DNA of 64,000 nt from Thermotoga sp. SG1 (GCF_002865985.1 NZ_LNDD01000005.1:124001-188000), one strand, 5' to 3'; counted from the first letter of the stretch, positions 8,374 through 15,451 are shown. Notes: generated from the letters alone by a model not told the origin. A program made the numbers and translations.

Positions 8374-9542
8374 TATTGGTCTTCTTTTCTCTGTGTCTGG
8401 GGGCGCTTCTGGGCGCCCTCTTTCGTTTTCCCTGGTATGTGTTCTTTCCCGCTACAGTTCTACTCTGGAGAAAAAACAAAGGGGTTTCCATTGCTGTGTT
8501 CTTCATCCTTTCTGGTGCTTTTCTGTATTCACTTGGAACACTTTCACCTGGAAATTACGAACTTGTAGGACTTGCGGAAGGATCCCGTGTGACACATGTG
8601 AAGGTGTTTCAGGGAGAGTGGAAAAAAGTCCACTCTATCAGAATGAGAACCTCCAAAGATGGGTACATCTACGCGATAGGACATTACGATGGCAGCATCT
8701 TTTATCCATCCTACTTGAGAGATCTGGAGAAACCCTCTCCGAGGAGGTTGAGAGAGCAATTTTCAAAAGAAGTGAAAGGAACAGCCTTTTCTCTTCTCTT
8801 TGGAGAGAAAGATAACGCCGTGTACAGAAGTGGACTTGGTCATTTTTTTGCTGTCTCGGGTCTTCATGTGGGAATTGCCTTTTCCCTGTACACAACGCTT
8901 ATTTCCCTTTTCACATGGAGAAGAACGTATCAGGAATTTGTGGCTCTCCTTCTTCTGATTCCATACGTGCTTTCCGTGAACACCCCCTCTGTTTTGAGAG
9001 CCTATCTGACCATACTGCTCTGGAAAATTCTCAGGACGCTTGGTTTCAAAACAACTCCCTCTTATATAACGGCAACGGTGGGGTCTTTGATGATCGTTTT
9101 TGACCCCACCGTTCTTTTCACTTCCTCTTTTCTTTTGTCCTTTTTTGTGACACTGAGTATCCTGAACTCAAAGAACATTTTTGAACTCGTCGTGAAAGCC
9201 TACCTTTCTTCTCTTCCATTTCTCTGTCTTTTCTTCGGAGAAACGAACATTTCGGCACTTCTTTTCTCCATTCCGATGTCTTTTGCCGTGATACCTGTTA
9301 CATGGGTTTCTCATCTTTCCTTCCTTCTTTTTCTGCTGGGGCTGAAGGCTTCATCGATGGTGGCAGCAGACGTGGCAAACATCATATCTTTTCCTGTGGA
9401 TGTACTCATAAAACTTTCGAACATGATGCCCGTCATTCCTCTTCCGAAGTTTCTGTTCTTTATCCTGATTCCGGTTCCTTTGATTCTTCTCTTTGACATT
9501 CGGGGCATAATCCGTAGAACTTCAGATCGTGCCATTTTATGA
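8370..9542 (+). CDS. comEC: ComEC/Rec2 competence membrane protein, short form
   Basis: Membrane channel family that moves single-stranded DNA across the inner membrane during transformation. This copy has 390 residues. It opens with hydrophobic helices (FFSLCLGALLGALFRF), then a short soluble segment, then the competence domain with FFAVSGLHVGIAFSLYTTL and several further membrane helices. The C-terminal metallo-beta-lactamase-like nuclease domain of full ComEC (usually over 700 residues) is absent. ATG 8370 overlaps the apgM stop; an upstream in-frame ATG at 8205 lies inside apgM and is ignored. The last 83 bases overlap the fur-like gene on the other strand. Confidence 0.85.
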   Translation: MILVFFSLCLGALLGALFRFPWYVFFPATVLLWRKNKGVSIAVFFILSGAFLYSLGTLSPGNYELVGLAEGSRVTHVKVFQGEWKKVHSIRMRTSKDGYIYAIGHYDGSIFYPSYLRDLEKPSPRRLREQFSKEVKGTAFSLLFGEKDNAVYRSGLGHFFAVSGLHVGIAFSLYTTLISLFTWRRTYQEFVALLLLIPYVLSVNTPSVLRAYLTILLWKILRTLGFKTTPSYITATVGSLMIVFDPTVLFTSSFLLSFFVTLSILNSKNIFELVVKAYLSSLPFLCLFFGETNISALLFSIPMSFAVIPVTWVSHLSFLLFLLGLKASSMVAADVANIISFPVDVLIKLSNMMPVIPLPKFLFFILIPVPLILLFDIRGIIRRTSDRAIL

Positions 9543-9915
9543 CGTACCCCGTCTTTTCTGAAATGTCCGACACGATCTTTTTGACCTGCTCTGAGTTGAT
9601 CTCGACTATTTTTCCACATCTCTGACAGATCACATGCTGATGCGATTCACGTGTGCTTCGATCTATGAGTTCATATCTGTACAGTCCTTCTCCGAAGTTT
9701 AACTTTCTCAAGAACCCAAGTTCGACCAGAAGTTCCACCGCTCTGTAAACTGTGGCTTTGCTTATCCTGACGTTTCTGTTCAAAAGTTCCCGATAGACTT
9801 CATCCACACCCAGATGCCTTCCTTTGGACTCGAGAAAGATCTTGAGGATCATTTCCCTCTGAGCGGTGATTCTGTATTTCCTTTTTTTCAATTCATTTCT
9901 CAGTTCTTCGTACAT
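9460..9915 (-). CDS. fur: Fur-family metal-responsive transcription regulator (copy 1)
   Basis: 151 residues. The N-terminal winged helix (YRITAQREMILKIFLESKGRH, then RISKATVYRAVELLVELG) is followed by the metal-binding half with SHQHVICQRCGKIVEI and a second CxxC pair in GLCPECQ. Four cysteines of the structural zinc site are present, as in Fur, PerR and Zur. SD AGGAGGTG lies 5 bases before the ATG. It is the last gene after rimP and nusA on this strand. Which metal or peroxide it senses cannot be read from the sequence. The tail after the last CxxC overlaps comEC antisense. Confidence 0.9.
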   Translation of the reverse strand: MYEELRNELKKRKYRITAQREMILKIFLESKGRHLGVDEVYRELLNRNVRISKATVYRAVELLVELGFLRKLNFGEGLYRYELIDRSTRESHQHVICQRCGKIVEINSEQVKKIVSDISEKTGYVIKWHDLKFYGLCPECQREESKEPESG

Positions 9916-9936
9916 TGAGGCACCTCCTTTTCTGCT

Positions 9937-10971
9937 TCATAGGTTCATAATGGGTTTGATATCTATCTTCCATCCTGTGAGTTTTGCTGCGAGTCTGGCG
10001 TTTTGACCACCTTTTCCTATGGCAAGAGAGAGCTGCGTTGGCGGTACAAGTACACGCGCTGCTCTGTTTTCTTTGTCGAGGATCTCCACTTCTATGACGG
10101 TGGCAGGAGCTAGGGCGTTCGCTATGAGCTGCTTTGGATCGTCTGACCATTTCAATACGTCCAGTTTTTCGCCTTTGAGTTCTCTGAGTATGGCTGCGAT
10201 CCTGGAGCCACCCTCACCTATGCACGCACCTATCGGATCGACATTTGGATTGTTGGATATCACGGCAACTTTCGTTCTCACACCAGGTTCTCTGGCGATG
10301 GCTTTTATTTCCACGATGCCATTTTCTATCTCCGGAATTTCCAGTTTCATGAGTCCGATGACGAACTCAGGCATCCTTCTGCTTACGAGAATCTTTGGGC
10401 CTTTTGTCGTTTTCACCACGTCGATGATATAGACCTTCACCAGGTCTCCCGGCTTTATTTCCTCACCGGGGATCCATTCTTTCCTTGGAAGCCTGGTTTC
10501 CAGTTTTCCAATTCGGATGTCTGCCCAATCGCTCGTGACCCTTATCACTTCAGCAGTTGTAACCGTTCCTTTGAGTTCTGAGTACTTTTCGAACTGTTTT
10601 TCCTTCTCCAGTTCTCTGATCCTCTGAATGAGCACCTGTTTTGCGGTTTGGGCTGCGATCCTTCCAAAGTTTCTAACATCAAGTTCTTTTCTGATGATCG
10701 AACCTATCTCCACTGTTGGGTCGAGTTTCTTTGCCTCTTCCAGAGATATCTGAGTGGTCGGGTCTTCCACGTTTTCCACCACTTCGAGTAACTGATACAC
10801 CTTTATGTTTCCGGTGTTTCGGTCTATCACTACTTCGACATTTTTTGAACTTCCAAAATTCTTCCTGTAGGCGCTCACCAGGGCCTTTTCCAGAATGGGA
10901 ATAACCTCTTCTTTGGATATTCCTTTCTCCTCCTCAAGCTGATCCAGAGCCTCGAGTAAGCCTATATTCAT
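9937..10971 (-). CDS. nusA: Transcription termination/antitermination factor NusA
   Basis: 344 residues, the size of the structurally characterised T. maritima NusA. It binds RNA polymerase and nascent RNA and controls pausing, termination and antitermination. The N-terminal polymerase-binding domain has IPILEKALVSAYRKNFG. The S1 domain runs roughly 130-200 (TRLPRKEWIPGEEIKPGD). Two KH domains follow (PNVDPIGACIGEGGSRI and PPTQLSLAIGKGGQNARLAAKLTGWKIDI). The C-terminal acidic repeats of E. coli NusA are absent. rimP lies 12 bases upstream and the fur-like gene 21 bases downstream on the same strand. Confidence 0.97.
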   Translation of the reverse strand: MNIGLLEALDQLEEEKGISKEEVIPILEKALVSAYRKNFGSSKNVEVVIDRNTGNIKVYQLLEVVENVEDPTTQISLEEAKKLDPTVEIGSIIRKELDVRNFGRIAAQTAKQVLIQRIRELEKEKQFEKYSELKGTVTTAEVIRVTSDWADIRIGKLETRLPRKEWIPGEEIKPGDLVKVYIIDVVKTTKGPKILVSRRMPEFVIGLMKLEIPEIENGIVEIKAIAREPGVRTKVAVISNNPNVDPIGACIGEGGSRIAAILRELKGEKLDVLKWSDDPKQLIANALAPATVIEVEILDKENRAARVLVPPTQLSLAIGKGGQNARLAAKLTGWKIDIKPIMNL

Positions 10972-10983
10972 GGGAACACCTCC

Positions 10984-11436
10984 TTAAAATTCTATTTCCA
11001 GATTTGCCTTCCTCACATCTTCGATGTTTATCTCGTGTTTCCCCCTTTCATCGGAGATGGTTATTATTCCATCAACGAAGGATTCGATTCTTCCTATGAA
11101 CGTTTTTCCATCTTTTGTGATGATTTTCGCAAGTTTCCCGGTGAATCTCTGATAATCTTTCGGACCCCTCAAGGGTCTGTCGAGTCCAGGAGAAGACACT
11201 TCAAGAGTGTACGAATGCTCTATAAGATCTTCTCTATCCAGAAACCTCTCCAGTTCTCTGGAAAATAGTTCGCAGTCTCTCACGCTCACGTATCCCACCG
11301 GGTTGTCTATCACGACCCTGAGAACCCAACCTCTGCTTTCTCTTCTGTACTGTATGTCGAAGATTTCCAGTCCTTGCTTTTCAGCAATTTTTTCCGCTTC
11401 TTTTCTAACCTTTTCTACAATCATCTCCTCGAACAT
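10984..11436 (-). CDS. rimP: Ribosome maturation factor RimP
   Basis: Assists 30S assembly. 150 residues from ATG 11436 (MFEEMIVEKVRKEAEKIAEKQGLEIF); GTG 11448 is an in-frame alternative, but the G-rich SD-like stretch fits 11436 better. The family signature SYTLEVSSPGLDRPLRGPKDYQRFTG is clear, followed by a C-terminal SH3-like domain (KTFIGRIESFVDGIITI). It is the first protein gene after tRNA-Ser and its terminator, with nusA next, a conserved pairing in bacteria. Confidence 0.95.
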   Translation of the reverse strand: MFEEMIVEKVRKEAEKIAEKQGLEIFDIQYRRESRGWVLRVVIDNPVGYVSVRDCELFSRELERFLDREDLIEHSYTLEVSSPGLDRPLRGPKDYQRFTGKLAKIITKDGKTFIGRIESFVDGIITISDERGKHEINIEDVRKANLEIEF

Positions 11437-11460
11437 ACTATCACCCACCCCCTAGTGAAC

Positions 11461-11485
11461 GAAAAACCGGGACACAAAGTCCCGG
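11461..11485 (-). terminator. Rho-independent terminator after tRNA-Ser
   Basis: Read on the - strand, CCGGGAC, a 5-base loop (TTTGT) and GTCCCGG form a perfect 7-bp GC-rich stem followed by TTTTTC. It begins 8 bases after the CCA end of the tRNA and ends only 12 to 24 bases before the possible rimP starts. It should release the tRNA transcript, and it also stands between the only visible promoter and rimP-nusA. Confidence 0.85.
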
Positions 11486-11493
11486 CCTTTCTC

Positions 11494-11584
11494 TGGCGGA
11501 GAGGGTGGGATTTGAACCCACGGGTGGCTTTTGGCCACCACACGCTCTCCAGGCGTGCGCCTTAGACCCCTCGGCCACCTCTCC
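11494..11584 (-). tRNA. tRNA-Ser: tRNA-Ser(GGA)
   Basis: 91 bases including an encoded CCA. The acceptor stem pairs GGAGAGG with CCTCTCC. The D arm is GCCGAGGGGTCTAAGGC. The anticodon stem is CACGC/GCGTG with loop CTGGAGA, giving anticodon GGA (reads UCC/UCU). The variable arm is long, as in class II serine tRNAs (TGGTGGC, AAAA, GCCACC), and the T arm is GTGGG, TTCAAAT, CCCAC. It is transcribed away from the CRISPR array and towards rimP-nusA. Confidence 0.98.
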
Positions 11585-11602
11585 TCTCCGTACCAAAAAA
11601 GT

Positions 11603-11631
11603 ATTATACACTTGTTTTTTCAATAGTTCAA
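11603..11631 (-). promoter_or_regulatory. Promoter of tRNA-Ser
   Basis: On the - strand TTGAAC (11631-11626), a 17-base spacer, then TATAAT (11608-11603), which is a perfect -10. Transcription would begin a few bases upstream of the mature tRNA 5' end at 11584. It lies in the 80 bases between the tRNA and the decayed end of the CRISPR array, leaving little room for a + strand CRISPR leader there. Confidence 0.85.
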
Positions 11632-11665
11632 GAGGAGCGTGTTTGTTTTCTTAATTTCATGTGGA

Positions 11666-11761
11666 AGATTGTATCAAAAGAGGAAGTATTGAAACTTTCT
11701 GTATCCGCAGGATGTATGGTACCTTCCAGGGATTTCCATAATTCAAAGGAAGTATTGAAAA
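11666..11761. repeat. Two degenerate CRISPR repeats at the left end
   Basis: 11732-11761 differs from the consensus at five positions, including both terminal bases. 11666-11695 keeps only the last 15 bases (AGGAAGTATTGAAAC). The spacer-sized interval between them is 36 bp, and 35 bp separate the second from the first intact repeat. Such decay is typical of the oldest, leader-distal end of an array. Confidence 0.9.
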
Positions 11762-13555
11762 TCAATCTCTCGTGCTCTTCAGGGGGAGGGCAAATCGTTT
11801 CCATACCTCTAAGGAAGTATTGAAACTTTCCACGCAAACGACACAAAGAAAGAGGGAAGAAGCGTTTCCATACCTCTAAGGAAGTATTGAAACAAAAGAG
11901 GGGTAACACCGTTTCACTAAAGCCTACGAGTTTCCATACCTCTAAGGAAGTATTGAAACAAAGAGGAGGGTGATGAGGATGATAAGAGTGATTGGGTTTC
12001 CATACCTCTAAGGAAGTATTGAAACTATATCGGGCAGGTGTTTGGTGTGACTCTGGATCAGTGTTTCCATACCTCTAAGGAAGTATTGAAACTGAGTCGA
12101 AAGGAATCTTCAAGGATTCCACTCAAGCATGGGGTTTCCATACCTCTAAGGAAGTATTGAAACTTGAGTATGATCGAATCATTCGAACCGAATACCCTGA
12201 AGTTTCCATACCTCTAAGGAAGTATTGAAACACAAGAAAATTCTAAAAGAGGGGAAGACTTCTATTTGTTTCCATACCTCTAAGGAAGTATTGAAACGGT
12301 GGCTAGAAGAAGCAGATATCGTTTTTCATCGTACCGATGTTTCCATACCTCTAAGGAAGTATTGAAACCGAAGAAGACGCTTTCGAGTGGTGGTTGATAA
12401 CTTAGTTTCCATACCTCTAAGGAAGTATTGAAACTTACAACGGTTGAAAACACCTGTTTGGAATGGAGCATGTTTCCATACCTCTAAGGAAGTATTGAAA
12501 CGAAGAAGAGATTCATAAACTCTGTAATCCAGAAGGGTTTCCATACCTCTAAGGAAGTATTGAAACTCGAAAGCGGATATGGCGACTTCTGTTATTATCT
12601 TATGTTTCCATACCTCTAAGGAAGTATTGAAACTCTCGAACGAAAAGACGCTGTAGTTTATTCTCGCTCAGTTTCCATACCTCTAAGGAAGTATTGAAAC
12701 AACTCTTCCAAGAACCCTCGTGCATTTTCGAGGATGTTTCCATACCTCTAAGGAAGTATTGAAACTTGGGAAGGCGGAGTATTGTGGGGGCTCCGGGAGA
12801 AGTTTCCATACCTCTAAGGAAGTATTGAAACCTTCAGTCACAGTATATCCACTTGCATCAGGTAGTTTCCATACCTCTAAGGAAGTATTGAAACTAAAAT
12901 CATTGAATTAATAACGGAAGGACTCACAAGTTTCCATACCTCTAAGGAAGTATTGAAACTATACTCTCGAGGGGCAGATCCGGAAGATGTTATGTGTTTC
13001 CATACCTCTAAGGAAGTATTGAAACGCATACACGGAAAAATAGATTACTCAAAAGAGGAAGTGTTTCCATACCTCTAAGGAAGTATTGAAACCTGGCACA
13101 GGAAAAACCACATTTGTAGGTCGTCTCTGTTTCCATACCTCTAAGGAAGTATTGAAACGGTCTCTTACAAACCAGTAAGGGTTGTAAGATATCTTGGTTT
13201 CCATACCTCTAAGGAAGTATTGAAACATTTTTTCTAGAACTAAATGTAAATTAATATATTCAGTTTCCATACCTCTAAGGAAGTATTGAAACTCGAAGAT
13301 CTTGAGGACTTCGAAACGGTCGAACCTGGTTTCCATACCTCTAAGGAAGTATTGAAACGGGGTAACGGTCGGGGAGGGAAGGGTGGGAAAAAATGTTTCC
13401 ATACCTCTAAGGAAGTATTGAAACTCTTTTTCTTTTTGCAACAATGTGGGGTTTGTGATAGTTTCCATACCTCTAAGGAAGTATTGAAACAATCGAGGTA
13501 TTCTTTCTTTTGTTGCTGCTTCATTGTTTCCATACCTCTAAGGAAGTATTGAAAC
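11666..13555 (-). CRISPR. CRISPR array, 27 identical and 2 decayed repeats, 28 spacers
   Basis: The 30-bp unit begins GTTTCCATAC, has the centre CTCTAAGGAA and ends GTATTGAAAC on the + strand. 27 copies look identical: the first at 11797-11826 and the last at 13526-13555, with a period of about 63-71 bp. Two decayed copies lie to the left: 11732-11761 (5 mismatches) and 11666-11695 (only the right half matches). Spacers are 33-41 bp, mostly 35-38, and none is duplicated. The repeat type is that of Thermotoga arrays served by type I-B/III systems. No cas gene is present in the window. Decay normally marks the distal end, and a promoter sits at the right end, so - strand transcription is inferred; see the findings for the conflicting evidence. 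Confidence 0.98.
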
Positions 13556-14156
13556 CCGTTGGATTTCAAAGAAATTATACCACAGAACATATCAGAAAGC
13601 AAGAGTATATAAAAAGATAGAGAGGGTGTTTCATCATAAGTGATTCTAACACACAGAAAGGGTCAGTCAAGTACTGTTTGGAAAAATGGAATAATTGCAT
13701 AGTCAATGAAAAGCCTAAACCATGGCAAAAACAAAAGATAAATTACCCTAACCTAGGTCAGGCCATTTTGGGGTGTTTCAGGGGAAAATCAACTAGTTCT
13801 TGTTTTCACAAATTCTCGTAAAAAGGTCTACCTTAAAGTGTTAAAGGATAAGTATGTCGCTTCTTTATTTGTCGTCAAATCATAAGTTCATGTTCAAGTT
13901 ATTTCTGAGTAGTTGTTTTCCTTTTTCGCTCATTATTCCTTTTTTATTGCATAGCTTCCGGTACCACAAAGGCGCATGAAATTTTCCGTTACCGGTAATT
14001 GCATACTCCCTATCTACCTTCTCATGCCAGATACCTCTTACACCCACTTTGTGAATAAATGGAACTTACCGTGCTTTAGTGAATAAAAAATAGTTATTGC
14101 CTTCTTATATATTTTCTTCTAAGTTTCCATGGAGTTCAATGTTAACCTTCTCTTAA
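13556..14156. other. AT-rich region without a convincing gene
   Basis: About 600 bases between the CRISPR array and the lysine promoter. It holds the candidate CRISPR promoter and leader next to the array. Beyond that are two short open frames with no SD site: 13880-14047 on the - strand (55 codons, containing REYAITGNGKFHAPLWYRKL) and 13757-13885 on the + strand (43 codons, containing LVLVFTNSRKKVYLKVLKDK). Neither is recognised. The stretch could be decayed coding DNA, a CRISPR leader or scar DNA of a rearrangement. Confidence 0.5.
13574..13602 (-). promoter_or_regulatory. Candidate promoter for the CRISPR array
   Basis: On the - strand TTGCTT (13602-13597), a 17-base spacer and a perfect TATAAT (13579-13574). 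The predicted start is about 12 bases before the first repeat at 13555, so the transcript would enter the array directly. The -35 matches only half of the consensus. No equivalent + strand promoter is visible at the other end of the array. Confidence 0.6.
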
Positions 14157-14185
14157 TTGTTCCCGTTTCAAAACACTGGTACAAT
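14157..14185 (+). promoter_or_regulatory. Promoter of the lysine operon
   Basis: TTGTTC (14157-14162), 17 bases, TACAAT (14180-14185). Transcription would begin near 14192, about 10 bases before the P1 helix of the riboswitch. It is the only good promoter between the CRISPR array and asd. Confidence 0.7.
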
Positions 14186-14201
14186 AGATCTAGAATGAAT
14201 A

Positions 14202-14380
14202 AGACCCGACGGAGGAGCGCCCGAGATGAGTAGGCTGTCCCTTCAGGGGAGGAATTGGGGACAGTTGAAAGGCGAGGGCGCCGAAGGGTATAGGGTTCCT
14301 CCCGCCCTATACGCCTGGGGGTATGGGGAACACCCATGCCACTGTCACGGAGATCTCTCCGTGGAGAGCCGATCGGGTCT
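14202..14380 (+). promoter_or_regulatory. Lysine riboswitch (L box) aptamer
   Basis: Matches the T. maritima asd lysine riboswitch whose crystal structure is known. P1 pairs AGACCCGA (14202-14209) with TCGGGTCT (14373-14380). The conserved core GAGATGAGTAGGCTGTCCC, the GGGGAGGAA segment and GCGCCGAAGG are present. One helix is GTATAGGG (14288-14295) with CCCTATAC (14305-14312), and another is GGTATGGG with CCCATGCC. It binds L-lysine and lowers expression of the downstream biosynthetic genes. Base changes relative to the T. maritima sequence as I recall it are mostly compensated within helices, which supports a functional RNA. Confidence 0.95.
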
Positions 14381-14410
14381 GGAATCGAAAGAATGATTTC
14401 AGACCTGATT
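14371..14410 (+). promoter_or_regulatory. Hairpin competing with riboswitch P1
   Basis: GATCGGGTCTGGAATC (14371-14386) can pair with GATTTCAGACCTGATT (14395-14410) across an 8-base loop, giving up to 16 bp with a few G-U pairs. The left arm contains the whole 3' strand of P1, so this hairpin and the lysine-bound P1 exclude each other. It ends 2 bases before the terminator stem and does not overlap it. Confidence 0.7.
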
Positions 14411-14412
14411 TG

Positions 14413-14446
14413 GCGTCTCTTCGGGGAGCGAAGAGACGCTTTTTTT
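14413..14446 (+). terminator. Rho-independent terminator of the lysine riboswitch
   Basis: GCGTCTCTTCG (14413-14423), loop GGGAG, CGAAGAGACGC (14429-14439), a perfect 11-bp stem, followed by seven T. It lies between the aptamer and asd (ATG 14470) and is the expected off-switch of the leader. Confidence 0.93.
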
Positions 14447-14469
14447 ATTAAGACCAGGGAGGGAAGAAG

Positions 14470-15447
14470 ATGAAAGTAGGAGTGGTAGGTGCTACGGGAG
14501 AAGTTGGACGAGCGATGGTAAAGGTTCTTGAAGAGTTCAACGTTCCGGTTACAGAACTCAGGCTGTTTGCTTCCGAAAGATCCGTGGGAAAAGAGATTGA
14601 GTTCAGAGGAGAAAAGATAAAAGTAGAACTCCTCACAGAGGAAGCGATGAAGTGGAATTGTGATTACTTTCTGTTCTCGGCGGGTGCAAGCGTTTCACGA
14701 AAATTTGCACCCATAGCCGCTGAAAACGGAGTTACGGTGATCGACAATTCTTCTGCTTTCAGAATGGAAAAGGACATACCCCTCGTTGTTCCCGAAGTGA
14801 ACGCTCATCTACTCAAGGGGTACACCGGTATAATAGCAAATCCCAACTGTTCCACGATACAGATGATCTTGTCCATATACAAGTTGCACGAAGTTTATGG
14901 AATAGAAGAGATCTTTGTGGCGACATACCAGTCTGTTTCTGGAGCAGGTCACAAGGGTATCGAAGAACTTCTGTCCCAGGAAAGAGGCGAGAGTGTTGTT
15001 AGGGTGTTTCCAAAGCCGATTCACAGAAATGTCATTCCCCTCATAGGGGATGTTCAGGACAATCTCTTTACGCAGGAAGAGATGAAGATGATAAACGAAA
15101 CAAGGAAGATCCTCAACGATTACTCGATAAGGGTTTATCCAACAACCGTAAGGGTTCCTGTTCTTTACGGTCACTCCGAAGCGGTTATGGTGAGGTTGAA
15201 GAGACCGTTTGAGTCACTGGAGAAGGTGAAAGAGATCATAGCATCGGGAGAAGATGTTGTTGTGACGGATGATCTGGTGACTGCCGTTGACGTTGCCAGA
15301 AAGAACGAAACGTATGTCTGCAGACTGAGGCAGGGAGATGAACGTTCCATCTTGTTCTGGAACGTGGCGGACAACATCCGTGTGGGAGCCGCAACCAATG
15401 CAGTGAGGATCTTACTGAAGCACGCTGAAATGAACGGAAGGATGTGA
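14470..15447 (+). CDS. asd: Aspartate-semialdehyde dehydrogenase
   Basis: 325 residues. Reduces aspartyl phosphate to aspartate semialdehyde with NADPH, the branch point to lysine/diaminopimelate and to threonine/methionine. The N-terminal Rossmann motif is VGVVGATGEVGRAMVKVLEE. The catalytic Cys lies in IIANPNCSTIQMIL and the catalytic His region in VPVLYGHSEAVMV. SD GGGAGGG lies 6 bases before the ATG. First gene behind the lysine riboswitch. Confidence 0.97.
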   Translation: MKVGVVGATGEVGRAMVKVLEEFNVPVTELRLFASERSVGKEIEFRGEKIKVELLTEEAMKWNCDYFLFSAGASVSRKFAPIAAENGVTVIDNSSAFRMEKDIPLVVPEVNAHLLKGYTGIIANPNCSTIQMILSIYKLHEVYGIEEIFVATYQSVSGAGHKGIEELLSQERGESVVRVFPKPIHRNVIPLIGDVQDNLFTQEEMKMINETRKILNDYSIRVYPTTVRVPVLYGHSEAVMVRLKRPFESLEKVKEIIASGEDVVVTDDLVTAVDVARKNETYVCRLRQGDERSILFWNVADNIRVGAATNAVRILLKHAEMNGRM

Positions 15448-15451
15448 AAAA

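Noticed and set aside
11585-11665. A + strand CRISPR leader at the left end
   Set aside because: Only about 80 bases, filled by the tRNA-Ser promoter on the other strand, no + strand -10/-35, and the adjacent repeats are decayed.
11666-13555. Coding sense of many other spacers as evidence of phage genes
   Set aside because: A 36-base stretch is open in at least one of six frames almost by chance; only the Walker A spacer carries a specific motif.
11628-13602. Repetitive open frames on both strands with peptides such as FQYFLRGMET or FHTSKEVLK every 20-25 residues
   Set aside because: They are translations of the 30-bp CRISPR repeat; the spacing equals the repeat-spacer unit and there is no SD or codon bias.
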